Positions 11,510-23,545 of a stretch of DNA of 64,000 nt are shown here, one piece after another (position 1 is the first letter of the stretch; each line of letters begins with the position of its first letter). The stretch lies in NCBI RefSeq assembly GCF_000143535.2, contig NC_037316.1:1550001-1614000 (forward strand). Reading direction: 5' to 3'. The stretch comes from Botrytis cinerea B05.10. Lineage: Eukaryota; Ascomycota; Leotiomycetes; Helotiales; Sclerotiniaceae. The notes under the pieces are model-generated. The model did no database searches, was not told where the DNA came from, and saw only the letters and a list, made by a program, of their open reading frames with translations. The translations under genes and the position numbers were made by a program.

Positions 11510-11981
11510 GATGATTTTTGTTGATTTTTGTTGAAGTGGTTACTCGTACGAACACAGTCTGTAGAGACTATGACTGTTATTCGAAAGATAGCGTGAGTGG
11601 TGAGAGAGTTGGGTTTGAATCCTTTAAACTCCTGGTCAAATGTTTAAAATTCTCGGACGCGGTTGGCTAACGGGCACCTGAAGCTTGTCTTTCCACAAGG
11701 CTGCCAAAACGGCACTAAAACTTTATTTCGCTGCGGCAACCAACTTTAACGGGCAGAACAAGTCCATCCTCCATCACTTCTACAACAAAAGAACATTCTG
11801 ATTCTTTCTAAGAAACCCTACAACCACCAGAAACTCATATCCTATTCTTGATACACTTAATTCCTCTTTTCTAGATTTCTCTATATTTGGCAATTTCTTT
11901 GCCGATAAATTTACGAACTGTACATGAATACATCACCCCGTTAATTTGTTATTGTCTCCCAAGACCTGCCCCTCCATCAAA
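11510..11981. promoter_or_regulatory. Divergent SME1 / MTR10 promoter
   Basis: This 472 bp gap lies between divergent genes. The MTR10 side (about 11760-11980) is rich in pyrimidines and short A-runs, like fungal 5' leaders. I see no recognisable binding site. Confidence 0.5.
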
Positions 11982-14900
11982 ATGGTCGCTGTTGCCACGA
12001 ACGGGAATGGCCCGCAAGATGCCTTCACTCCCGTTATTGCAGCTTTAAATACTATGCGCGATGGTCAGCGGGGACAGAAGGAGGCAGCGCATAGTTTTCT
12101 AGAGAGTTTCCAGAAGTCGGTATGTTGCGTTTTCTAGTTTCAATACTATTGCGCCAAACTAGTTGTTGACAGAGGCTCACCCTTTTTGTAGGCAGAGGCA
12201 TGGCAGATCACGATTGGCATCTTATCATCAAATGCTGAGCCAGATGCGAAGCTCTTTGCGGCTACCACTTTGAGAGGAAAGGTATATATGATCACGAACC
12301 CCACCTATTCAGATTGAAATCTAATCTTATAGATTACATATGACGTTCAACAAATACCTAGCGACTCCTTACCAGCTCTAAGGAATCAGCTTTTAGAGCT
12401 CTTGAAAGTGTTTGCGACAGGACCACGACCGATTCGAATCCAACTATGCGTTTGCTTGGCCATTCTAGCTATACAGATGACAACTTGGAAGGATGTAGTG
12501 CCGATGGTAGTATCAACTTTAGGGAACTCCGCAGAAAGCCTCGCCTGCGTTCTAGACTTCTTGAAAGTTCTTCCAGAAGAAGTCACCGAAGGACGAAAGA
12601 TCACTTTGACAGTATGTGGGCCGAAATACACCATTCCCGAAGCATGTGAAACGATGTGGAAAGGTCGAGATGTTATTGGGAATATCAAAGTCTAATGCGT
12701 CAATTAGGAAGATGAGCTTCAACAGAGAACTCAGGAATTATTGGGAGATAACACCGCCCAAGTTGTACAACTGCTGATTGCATATGCACAATCATCTGGT
12801 ACGTAATAATTGCTTTTTGGATACAGTTGCAGGAGGCTGATTAACACCACACAGAATCTGCGGCGACAAACCCACAACTTCTTGAAGTCATTACATCTTG
12901 GCTCCGCGAAGTGCCTGTTGCCGACATAGTTAACTCTCCTCTCTTACCGGTAATATTTAATGCCCTGAACAACGACCGTTCCTTCGAAGCTGCGACAGAT
13001 TGTCTTTGTGCTATATTTAAGGAGACTCGCGAGGTTGATGAGTATATGCCTACCATCGAAATACTTTTACCTCGTGTATTAGCGCTTCAGCCTCGCATTG
13101 CGCAAGCTGCACAGGAAGAAGATTCTGAGTCATTCAAAGGCTTTACTCGCATTTTCGCCGAAGCTGGTGAAGCATGGGTTGTCTTGATTGCTCGTGAGCC
13201 CAAGGTCTTCCGCCCTTTGGTCGAAGCAATTTTAGAATGTACTCACAGAGATTTTGATAAGGATGCCATATCTCTTACTTTCATCTTCTGGTATGAACTC
13301 AAACTATATCTCATCCTTGAGATGTACATCGAAGCTCGCATGCAATATGTGGATGTATACTCTAGTCTCGTTGACATCATGATGAAGCACCTGGAATTCC
13401 CTACAGCCGATGGCGCAGATGAAACGGACTTGTTTGATGGTGATAGGGACGCAGAGGAAAAGTTTCGGGAGTTCCGTCACCACATGGGAGACGTTCTCAA
13501 AGATTGTTGTGAGATTATGGGCGTTACACCATGCCTCACAAAGGTTTACGACGCTATAAAGGCGTGGATGGGCTCCTATGCTAGTCAGGCAACAGCAGCC
13601 TCTGTGCCACATTGGCAACAGCTCGAAGCACCTCTCTTTGGTATGCGTGCGATGGGACGATTGGTCGATAAAGACGAAGACATTATACTCCCCCAAATCA
13701 TACCTCTCCTCGTTCAGATTCCTCATCACGAAAAACTTCGATTTGCAACCATCATGGTATTAGGTCGTTACACGGAGTGGACTTCTAACCATCCCGAATT
13801 TCTAGAGTCCCAATTCCAGTATATTGTATCGTCATTTACAACAGACTCGAAGGAAATCGTTCGAGCCGCTGCCATGGCAATGAAATTCATTTGCAGTGAT
13901 TGCAAACACTTACTCGGTGGGCAAGTTGTACAACTGCAACAATTTTACGACCAGACTCTGGACAAATTACCTGGAGTTAGTCAAGAAGAGTTAACAGAAG
14001 GTGTTGCATCTGTTGTTGCTGTTCAACCACCATCACAAACATATCAACTCATGAAGTTGTATTGTGATCCATTGATGTCTAGGCTAATGGCCTTGGCAAA
14101 TCAAGCTAACGATGAAGAATCAAAGCTTCAAGTGGCTGGTAATTACTTTTCCCAGTTGTACTCGCCGGAAAATCACTGACAAAAGCTTAGATCACATGCA
14201 ACTGATTACCTTGTTCATACAGATTGTTACTCCTTGGATCGAGTCAAGTCAAGATCATCCGGCTGTAAAATACTGCCAAGAGATCTTCCCAATTCTGTCG
14301 ACCATTTTAGACTCATTCATGACTTTCACTCCAATTTGTGAACGAGTTTGTCGTACATGGAGATATATGATCATATCTTATCGTACATCAATGGCTCCTC
14401 TCCTTCCTCAAATGGCCAACAAACTTGCAGAAGGCTTTGCAGCGTCAAGACAGGGCTGTTTCCTTTGGGTTACTAGTGCCATCTTACGCGAATTTTCTGA
14501 GGACCGGGAGCACGTCGACGAACAAACCACGGAGTCAATCTATACCTTCTTTGAAGCCCAATCCACGGCGATGCTGAAGGCCATGGCTGATCTCCCACCT
14601 CAAGATCTTCCTGACGTCATCGAGGATTTCTACCGTCTCCTACTCGATGCTTTACTCTACTATCCCCACAAGATGATTCGATCGCATCTCTTCACACCAA
14701 TATTCAGAGCTGCCATCGCTGCTTTGGATCTCGAGCAACGCGAGCCGCTATCTGCGGTTCTACACTACATTCGAGATGTCATCAGTTACGGTGGTGACAA
14801 TCCTTCAAGTTCAGCCTCCAACATTAATCCACCCGAGATTCAACAATTGGTTAGGCAGCTTATTCTCGCTAATGGCAACGAGTTGGTGAAAGGAATCATG

Positions 14901-15221
14901 AAAGGCATGATGATTAGTTTCCCAGGAGACTGCTTTACTGACGGCAGTGGTGTTCTTCTTGGTTTATTCGAGATACTTCCACAAGAAACTGCCAGCTGGG
15001 TTGATGGCATTCTACGCATGTTACCAGCTGGAACCGTCAGAGAAGCAGAAATCGATCGATTAATGAACAGCATTCGTGAAAAACTCAGTATCGGCCATGA
15101 TGGTGTTCGAAAGGTTCGCAGCTTATTGCAAGACTTTACAAACACCTATCGAAGACGTTATGTTGCTCCTAGGGATGGGTTGGGCCGACTTGAGGCCACT
15201 AGGTTTCAATACAGCGGTTAG
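11982..15221 (+). CDS. MTR10: Mtr10/transportin-3-type nuclear import receptor
   Basis: Six exons (11982-12119, 12192-12281, 12333-12611, 12708-12798, 12855-14138, 14191-15221) encode 970 residues, the expected size of an importin-β-type karyopherin. Every junction preserves the frame. The N-terminus (HSFLESFQKSAEAWQITIGIL, then FAATTLRGK) is the conserved RanGTP-binding region of the Mtr10/TNPO3/importin-13 group. The rest is a run of amphipathic HEAT-like helices. The C-terminus (LLQDFTNTYRRRYVAPRDGLGRLE) also matches this group. Mtr10 imports SR-like mRNA-binding proteins such as Npl3 and takes part in tRNA re-import in yeast. That role is known for the family and inferred here. A short internal segment around 13300-13330 (FWYELKLYLILEMY) is in frame and needs no intron. 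Confidence 0.93.
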
Positions 15222-17163
15222 AGCTCTTCTCATTGTTAAATTTATACACCCAGGAAGAGTTCTCGTATTCGACTCTCCATTTTCAGTCGTTGCAATGGCA
15301 TAGCGATTAAGTCGGTGGCTGGTGGGGATTTTCACTTTTCTTGCCGGAAAGTAGTCATGGCATGGTGAAAATATTCTGGAGCAAAGCCCGAGTGGTCAGA
15401 TTCGGACCGGAGTTGGGATAATATTGGTGAGTATATTTTGGGAGAATTTTATGTGGTCATATGGACAAGTGAAGGAACGGGACAATTTAAGAAGCATGTT
15501 GCATGGCCTTCTTTTCGCTGGGGTTGTGGACTGTAGATGATTGTATGATGTGATATGTGATAGCATGGAGAAATGACGGAGATGTGACCAGGAATGGAAA
15601 AGCTCAAGATGGGTTTCAGCTGGAATTAGAAGCGAGGAAATATATGTTATCTTGTGGAAAAATGATATGTGGTTTTCACGTTCACTTGTGTTTGATAGGT
15701 CAGTTCTACTCGATGAAGTGTGCTTGTGTACAAGGACCCTGTATGAAAGGTTAGATCTTGGGACTCGTAGATGTTCCAGATTCGTAGGTGCAGAACTTTT
15801 AACAGGTAGTATAATATAATATCTCCGGGTGCCCTAGTTGTGGATGCGAGATGAAGCATGAAACGTAGGAAAGTACAAATTCCTCCAGATGTGATGTGAT
15901 GAAATGACTTGACGTGGAATGTGTGGTATGGTATACGTAGTAAGTAAAGGAAAAAGATACATTGTGAGAATGCATGGGAATGTGGCAACGAGAATGATCT
16001 CTTGATAGAGATTCTGATTGGTATTTGTAGATTACCTTACCTTTATTATACTATAGTGGAATCACACACAACCTATTTCACATAAGTAATTTCATATTTC
16101 GTACTTCAGGCTTCAAGTTGCCAGCTGCAGACTCGGATACGAAAAGACACTACCTAGATATCGATTTGTAGTGAATGAAAGATCTGTGACAAGTATCGGG
16201 ATATGAATGAGGTCGGTCGATTAGTGGAGAGGAGAGGTGATTTTATTGATCGGTGGGAGTGAGGATGGGATGGGATTGCTTTTTGTTAGATAACATGTGG
16301 ATGCAGTTATGGTTATGGTTATGGGGAAAGTGAGAATATGAGAGGTGAGATGAGCAATAACTTTGTGCTTTGTAGTTCTCTGGATTTTGGTGAGTGCATA
16401 TTGTTTAATAAGTAGTAGGTACTAAAGTACGTACTATATAATGGCTTTGAGTACGAGAGCTGGCTAGGTATCAATCTTGTATCTCCAGCTTGAAGCGTAT
16501 ACATGATATCGATGGAACTGGGCTTGCTTGCTTGCTAGCTGGCAAATGAATGATATACGGGACAATATTTCGGAGTTTCCACATTCACATTAATTTACAG
16601 ACTGAGTATCGAAGGCTTGGATCCACATTATACATAAACAAATCTCACATTACCATTGCGTTTATTTTGTAAATTTCTTATTTATTCATTGAAGTCATTT
16701 TAACATACGTTTCTGTTAGGTTATTCCCAGCCATTGAAAGTGTGATTGTAACGCTGAGAACGCATTGTACGTATTGTACGTATTGTATTGCTAGAGGAAG
16801 CAAAACAAAATAAAAGGAAGGAAAAAAGCAGCAAGTGTAAATTGATGTGAGTCCTATGTCTGTTCCAAATGACTGATCAGATAACCTACTATGGTAGGCA
16901 TCAAACTTCTAAAAAGAGAAATTGGGATATAATCGAAGACAATAATTGAACAGATTTGCACCACAAACTCCCAGCTGATCACAATTCCTAACCAATCCTT
17001 AACCGGAGAAATTCATCCACCCATATGCACAATTGTGAAACCTTTATGTGATACGCCTTTCTGTATGGAAGTCATGGAACGCCGAAAATGTTGCAAATAT
17101 GGAGCCACCAGATGCAGAAACGGAAAGGAAAGAAAATTCGAGAGTATGGAGAAGGGGTATTCG
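15222..17163. other. Intergenic stretch without a supported gene
   Basis: About 1.9 kb holding the 3' regions of MTR10 and the convergent zinc-finger gene. It is AT-rich, with tandem ATTGTACGT-like copies near 16767-16790 and short GT/GA-rich tracts at 16170-16330. A segment at about 15386-15400 looks like a tRNA A-box, but no matching B-box or acceptor stem follows. No coding frame longer than ~110 codons looks real. Confidence 0.5.
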
Positions 17164-19573
17164 CTAATTAGGGACTTGAGGAAGGAGAAGACGAGAGATG
17201 TAGCGAAGCTCATATGATCTAGAGTCTGCTGGATCAAAGAAGTGACGGACTTGTTTATCATGAACATCGGTGACTGTTTGTGTTTTGTTAGTAATTACGC
17301 TAGCTTATATCGAGAAGCGAAAAAAAAACTTACAACTAAGCTGAACCTGATCAAAGAAATCTCGAATAACTTGGTCAGATGTATCATCAACGGCAAGAAG
17401 ACCGCAATCTTGTCGAACGAATGTTTTTGGTGGGATATCTCTCATTCTCAAGAGCATTTGAAGAACGTTAATGAGGTCGTCACCCTGATTGGCATAAGAT
17501 TGAGGTGGGTTGTCAAGTGGCCACTGTCCATGAAAATCTTCACCCTCCCAGCATTTGAAAAGCCAGGTGGACTTCTCAACACAGTTAAGAATGATGACTG
17601 TAACCAAGAATAGCTCGAAAGAATACTTCGAGGACTTGTTAAGTAAACGTCTCTCGAGCTCATTCAACATACCCTTGCACATTTGTGATGCTTTATTTTC
17701 GGCTGCAGCATTCAGTTGAGTATGAATTATAGCAAAAGATCTCTCAGTTGAAAGAATGGGTTTAGTTTGACCAGCTTCTTCATCAGGTAAACTTGGAGTT
17801 TTCGCACACATTTCCCATCTAATTTCTGAATCAACAAATATGTGTACAATTGCCCAGAACTCTAAAGCACGGCTAAGGAAATTGTCTTGCTTTTGAATTG
17901 AAACATTAAGAGCAGTTTGAAGAGTGGTCCGAATGAATTGAGAAGGTTCATTGTCAATGAAGATCGGCATCATCCGCTTGGCATATGCCTCAAGCTTGGT
18001 TGAAAGATCATCGTTGTCCGTATCAAGGATAAAGGACGTGAGCCCAGTCTCCTCATCTTGTGCTTCTAGGCACGGAAATGATGCGTAAATGGTGGTTCCT
18101 GGGTAGTGAGAAACTTCAATCTGATAAAGTGAGTTTTGAAAGGTCGCAGAACCTTTTGCGGCCAGTACCTGGTGGTGAGCAAGCACTGCGTGAAGTTTCG
18201 CGGAGTACAAACAAAGCTCATGTGCAACTCGTGTTCGGATGCATGGCGTCTTCCACAAACGAGCACTCTCGACGCCCTTGCAAGTATCACAAGGGTCTCC
18301 TGCCGTGCATGGTTTCTTCAACATTCTACAACGAAGACAAGAGCCAATTTTCCTAATATCAGACACCTCCTTTCTGCGGCCCTCATTAAACTTTCCTCGG
18401 ACTTTGGGTTTGGTCGCCTTTTGACCATTGCCATACTCAGCGCTAAATTCAGTAGTCATGGGATTCATAGCAATTCGGGTGTGGGTTTTTGGGCTTTGTG
18501 CTTGTGGCTGACCGTTCTCGAATGTATTATCGGTAGGGTTGTGTTCTGGATATGTCATTTGACTCATATGAGCCATTTGATCTTGAACCTGCAGTGCTGC
18601 GACTTGACTTGCTGGCATAGGAACTTCCATCATACCCCAAGAATGCTGTTGGTTGTCAGAGGTTGCGCTGAACAAACTATCGCTCATTGCATTTGCTTCG
18701 ACAAGTTGCCGCGTTAACTTGTCTTCTGATAATTTGTCTTGAGCGACTGCATCTTCACTTAATAACTGAGGATCCACCATAGATGGGATGAATCTAGTTG
18801 CTGCTGCTGCTGTAGCAGCCATTGAGTTTGGCGACGCAGATTGAGAGCGACCGAGACCATGCTCATTCGCATGACCTTTCTGATTGACACCTGCAAGGCG
18901 TTAGTATCCGTCAGACAATAAAAAATGATTTGCACTTACTCTTTTTGTCGCGTTGGGTACGAGACTCGTAACTCATAGGTGGGTTATCAAGCGTGTATTG
19001 CTCTTGTAATTCAAGGTTTTCTCCGCGAGACATTGCCGTTTGATTTTCACCCAGAGGACTGCCATTACCCGGTCGATGGTTGCGGTGCTCCGACTCTGCC
19101 ATGTCCCTGGAGACTTCGGCCAAAGTCTCAAGCGGAGTCATTCCTTGAAAGGGTCTTCCACGGATGGCAGTTGTCTGTTGATTGTTTGCAGTTTGAATAT
19201 TGATATGCTGGTTGTTTGTTCTGTCTCCAATTTCGGGCAGATTGTTGAACTCAAGAACAAGTCGCTGTTTGGTAGCGCGATCTAACGCGGGGCACTTCCT
19301 GCAGATGTGACTTGTCAAAGTGTCGAGTCTTCCTTTGGGGAATTTCTCTGAGCAAGCTCTGCAAGTATGATGATAGCGATTGCTTGAATCATTTAACTTC
19401 GCACCTCTTTCAAAGTACTGAAGGATCAACGCTGTTGGTATTCACGGTCAGTAAACATTCTTGTTTAGAAGATGAAAGATCGGTGGGGGATGACTCGAGT
19501 TTTTGAGAGCGTCAAATAGAAGCTATCGAGAAAATTTCAACGGGATGAACTCACGGTTAGGTTTGCGACCCAT
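17164..19573 (-). CDS. Fungal zinc-finger regulator (BED-like finger plus Zn2Cys6-like cluster)
   Basis: Four exons on the minus strand: 19573-19555 (only 19 nt), 19431-18940, 18890-17334 and 17273-17164, giving 725 residues. The rebuilt N-terminus, MGRKPNPLILQYFERG, is a motif I recall at the start of a widespread fungal regulator family. It is followed by C30-x2-C33-x14-H48-x4-C53, a BED/C2H2-like zinc site. A second Cys cluster at residues 355, 358, 365, 371, 374 and 387 resembles a Zn2Cys6 domain, but its last spacing (12 residues) is longer than the usual 6-8. Between them lies a Gln/Asn/Met-rich region, and the C-terminal half is helical. It probably acts in the nucleus as a transcription factor. 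No target can be named and I give no symbol. Confidence 0.8.
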
Positions 19574-19858
19574 ATTGCCGTAATAATCACGCTGATTCTT
19601 TTGTTTGGATACTTGATTGACTTATTTCAAGAATAATCAACAAGAGTTGAAGAGTTGAGGATTCGAGTAATGCCAGTTTAATCCCTCACCGACAAGTAAA
19701 AGGTGTTGGCGGTGTAAGGGGAGTCGGAGTGGGTTAATTATTGTTCCGAGTGGGGGGTTGGAACTAGATACGGTGACCCGAACCACTCAATAATGACATG
19801 GCCCACATTCAGCCACCGCTTCAAGCTGTACTGTTAGGTTTAGGTTTAGGAGGTGGTA

Positions 19859-19904
19859 GTCTGGCAGTCTGGCAGTCTGGTAGTCTGATAGTCTGATAGT
19901 CTGT
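19859..19904 (+). repeat. 8-bp tandem repeat (gtctggca/gtctggta/gtctgata)
   Basis: Five and a half copies of a degenerate GTCTGRYA unit, about 290 bp upstream of the zinc-finger gene's ATG. It is probably a length-variable minisatellite in the promoter or leader. Confidence 0.85.
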
Positions 19905-21346
19905 CTGGTGGTCCTTTCATCCTGTGTTTGTTTTCTCAACTCTTCGAAAGCCACTTCTTTCAAATCTTGATATTGTTCACAGTGTCAGCACTAAAGACAA
20001 CAGGAAGCACGTTGTTGTATCGAAAAGGTGCTAAATCTTGCCGACATAGTCTTTTCACTTACAAAGGCTTCACTTGCCTTCAGTTCTTTCACTTATTCAT
20101 TGATCCGAATCTCCATTAACACCAAGCTTCCTACTGCACAAATCTCATGACATCTCATCACAACAGTATGTACCAATACTTTGTCTATCTACTTGTGCCC
20201 CTATTCATGACAGAATGGACCAGTTCTGATTTCTTGGAGGGCTGAAAGACAGATTGGAAGTCTCTCGCAGATATGAATGTACAGTTGACCTATGAAGTAG
20301 TCATAATCAACATTGGTGTGCTTTGCTACTCAGAAAGATCGAAGAACTACAATTTTGAGGGTGATTCTTCAAGGTTCCGTTCATTATGAGAATCAGTGAC
20401 TGTCCGTAATAGGGCTTGCACGATCTAATCGCCGTTGATGTATGGAACGGATACATACCACGCAACCAGTTCATGAATTCTTCACAGACTCCCACAATCT
20501 TTATCTCTAGTCATTGACACAATCAAGACAACTCTAGCGAGAAAAAATCAAAGACCGAAATTTCCACGAATTGATATGAAATAAACCTAGGCTCGACCCA
20601 CCAGACGAAGTCAATTTGCATGTGCTAGTAGTACTTGTATGCCAGTATGGTGGCTGCCACTGAATTCGTTGAATATCATTTCCTCTCCTGGGATTGTGCA
20701 TTGGAGTAACTATAGATCAGAGCGATAAGGTTAATGTAGCATTCCGGCCTGAGCCGGGCGAGTTCCCTTTCTTTAACTATTAGGCTAAATTCTTAATTCG
20801 TCGTTATTAGTGGATTCCGTCGCCTTAGATAGGAAGCTCCCTCGATATAAACTGTTGATGTTGCATTTTGTTTCGTCCACTCGTTTGACACCGTGATACC
20901 AAGCACCGGCATACTAGCGGCAGATTGTATGCAAAGCATCCACAACACGCACAAGGGGCAGATATCTATCGTGGGGTAAATGGGTCCGATGACATGTTGT
21001 AGAACCTCAAACAGGCGATCAGCCCCGACGCAGAGATTGGAGATTATTGAAATGTGCTCAATAGAACCATGGAAAGATCGGCTTCTTACACTGCTCATTG
21101 GCGCTTCAGCAAAGATATAAGGTAACAGGGTAACATGGTTGTCAACTCGTCCTTAGGATCCCTCCACTTCCCCTGTCAATCCTACTAATAATAACAGCAT
21201 GAACCAATGATTCACAAGAGATTATCTCGTGTATTGCACGCTTCGGTCCAAAGTATACACTTTGGTCTTCTCGTTCTTTCATTTTATTACCCAGATGTAT
21301 TTGGGTGATACCCACCATCTTTAGCACCTTCCACCGACCACTAAAG

Positions 21347-21353
21347 TATAAAA
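21347..21353 (+). promoter_or_regulatory. TATA-like box before the sphingomyelinase-like gene
   Basis: The sequence TATAAAA lies 65 bp upstream of the ATG at 21418, a plausible distance for a fungal core promoter with a short leader. This is a sequence match only. Confidence 0.4.
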
Positions 21354-21417
21354 CGTACTGCCAAGTGCTTGCGAAATGGACGGCTATGCTTTTCTTCATC
21401 TCTGCTAATTGCTCAAG

Positions 21418-23545
21418 ATGAAGTTTCTGTCGATCATATATCTGTGTTTTGCAGCGATATTTTCAGTCTCTAATGCTACAGAGCTGGTCAAAGATGACAC
21501 AATTGGTGATATATGGGAAGCTATTGAGTCAGCGACTACTTGTGCGGGATGCAACGTAAGTATATGATACATTTGTTCCGATATTTATATCTTCGCCGAT
21601 TTTGGTGACAGATTTGAAGAAGCCTCTGCTCTAAGATTGTTGTGGACATTTCTTCAATTACTGATAAAAAACTAATGCGGGTGAAACCAGGCCATATTAT
21701 TGCTACTCAAAGGCGTCGCGGCTTTTGGCGATACCGTTTTTGTCGACACTTTGACTGAAATATGTAAATTGGCTGGCGTGAGTTTCCCTACTGTTGCTCT
21801 TGGATGAATGGTTGTGTTGATTTTCTTGAAGGTTGAGGATTCAGATGTTTGCGCAGGTGCAATTGGCCTGGAGGGGCCAATTATTGCACAAGACTTGCGA
21901 AAAATGACTTTAGGATCACACACGTCACAGCTGTTTTGCATAACATTCTTTGGATTATGTGATTTTCCAGCGGTTACTCCATACAATGTTCCATTTCCAA
22001 GTCCCAAGCCTGCTACCCAGCGCCCAGCTGTTAGTGGCAAAACACCTCTGAAAATTGTACATTTCAGCGACATTCACGTGGATCACGAGTATGAAGTTGG
22101 AGCGAATACCAACTGCACAAAGCCTATCTGCTGTAGGCCATATACATCCGCCGATGCTCCTGGTAACAACTCATATCCAGCTGGCGAATATGGAAACTAC
22201 AATTGCGATGCTCCTGTAAGCTTGGAAGAGAGTATGTACGCGGCTATAAAGGAGGTCGCTCCAGATGCTACAGCAACGCTCTTCACAGGTGACATAGTTG
22301 AAGGTGCTGTCTGGCTTGTCAATTCAACTGGTAACATTGCGGATATAAATGATGCTTATAGTCGAATGTCGGGCTTAAAAAATCTCTTTGCGACTACTGG
22401 AAATCATGAATCGTCACCAGTCAACTCTTTCCCCCCAAAAGCAGTTGGCGTCACGACTAATCAATGGGTCTATGATACCCTTTCCACAAATTGGATACCA
22501 TTTATTGGTTCTACTGCTGCTTCCTCAGCCGATAGTTTTGGTGCATACTCGACGCTCCTACCAGGAGGAAACCTGAGGGTCATCTCTATTAATACTAATC
22601 TCTACTACAAATCTAACTATTGGCTCTACGAAGCGACCATGGAGACTGATCCTTCTGGGCAACTGGCATGGTTAGTCACTGAACTCCAGGCTGCTGAAAC
22701 TGCTGGCCAAAGAGTTTATATTATTGGGCATATGCCTATGGGGTCTAACGATGCACTTCACGATGGCTCGAACTATTTCAACCAGATTACCCAAAGATAT
22801 TCCGCTACTATTGCTGCTCTGTTCTTTGGTAAGCTCTTCCTAAATTACTATCTTTTACTCGCTAACAAAATTAGGTCACACTCACCGCGACCAATTTCAA
22901 ATCACATACAGCAATTACAGCTCCCAAACTGCAGCCAACGCCATCGAAGTATCCTACATCATTCCCTCCATGACTCCCACCTCCGGCTATCCCGCCTTCC
23001 GCGTCTACTCCGTAGATCCCGTGACATACGGTATTCTTGACTTCACAACCTACATCGCGGACTTCTCTCTCACTTCCTCCACTCAATCAGCTCCAACATG
23101 GAAACCCTATTACTCTGCTAAGGCTGCCTATGGCCCTCTAGTAACCCCACCTCTCACTTCCGCAACCGCAGAACTAACTCCCGCCTTCTGGCACAATCTC
23201 ACCACCGTATTTGCAAGTAATCCTACTGTTTTCAACCAGTACATCGCGCGCAAAACTAGAGGGTACAATGTAGAAACTTGCACAGGTGATTGTGCAACGG
23301 AGGAAATCTGTCAGTTGAAAGCGGCGGAGAGCCAATATAATTGTGCGACTATCAAGCCCGGAATTAGCTTCAAAAAGAGAAGTGAGGGGAGCGAGCGATT
23401 GGAGAGAAGAATTGGTAATGTAGTGGAAACCCTTGGGGGAGATTGTGAGGGTAGTGTGATTAGACCAATTTTGACAAAGTTGGCGGCACAGGAGGGATTG
23501 CTGGAGAGTGCATTGGAGATGGCAAAGATGAAGGCTAGGAAGTAG
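21418..23545 (+). CDS. Acid sphingomyelinase-like phosphodiesterase, secreted
   Basis: Four exons (21418-21555, 21691-21777, 21832-22828, 22875-23545) give 630 residues. A signal peptide (about residues 1-19) is followed by a saposin-B domain split over the first three exons, with the CAGC, EIC, VCAG and LFCITFFGLC cysteines. Then comes a calcineurin-like metallophosphoesterase domain with all its metal-ligand motifs: SDIH (about 154-157), GDIVEGAVW, GNHE, IIGHMP and, across the last intron, GHTHRDQF. Family members cleave phosphocholine from sphingomyelin, or related phosphodiesters, in the vacuole or outside the cell. Fungi lack sphingomyelin, so the true substrate is probably another lipid or nucleotide; this is inferred. 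A Lys/Arg-rich segment near residue 575 could be a processing site. Confidence 0.93.

Larger units (their letters stand above)
19574..21417. other. Divergent intergenic region between the zinc-finger gene and the sphingomyelinase-like gene
   Basis: About 1.8 kb that must hold both promoters. Contents seen: an 8-bp tandem repeat at 19859-19904, a pyrimidine-rich tract at 19920-19990 and a TATA-like box near the right end. A 101-codon minus-strand frame at 20793-21098 begins with ATG but shows no recognisable domain; I treat it as chance. Confidence 0.5.

Noticed and set aside
15386..15420. tRNA-like A-box (gcccgagtggtcagattcgg)
   Set aside because: No B-box (GGTTCGAATCC-like) or pairing acceptor stem follows at the expected distance.
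19836..19851. TTTAGG-like words resembling telomere repeats
   Set aside because: Only two to three copies, and not the TTAGGG sequence; chance.
20793..21098. 101-codon minus-strand frame with ATG start
   Set aside because: No domain, signal peptide or splice context; it sits in the shared promoter region of two confident genes.
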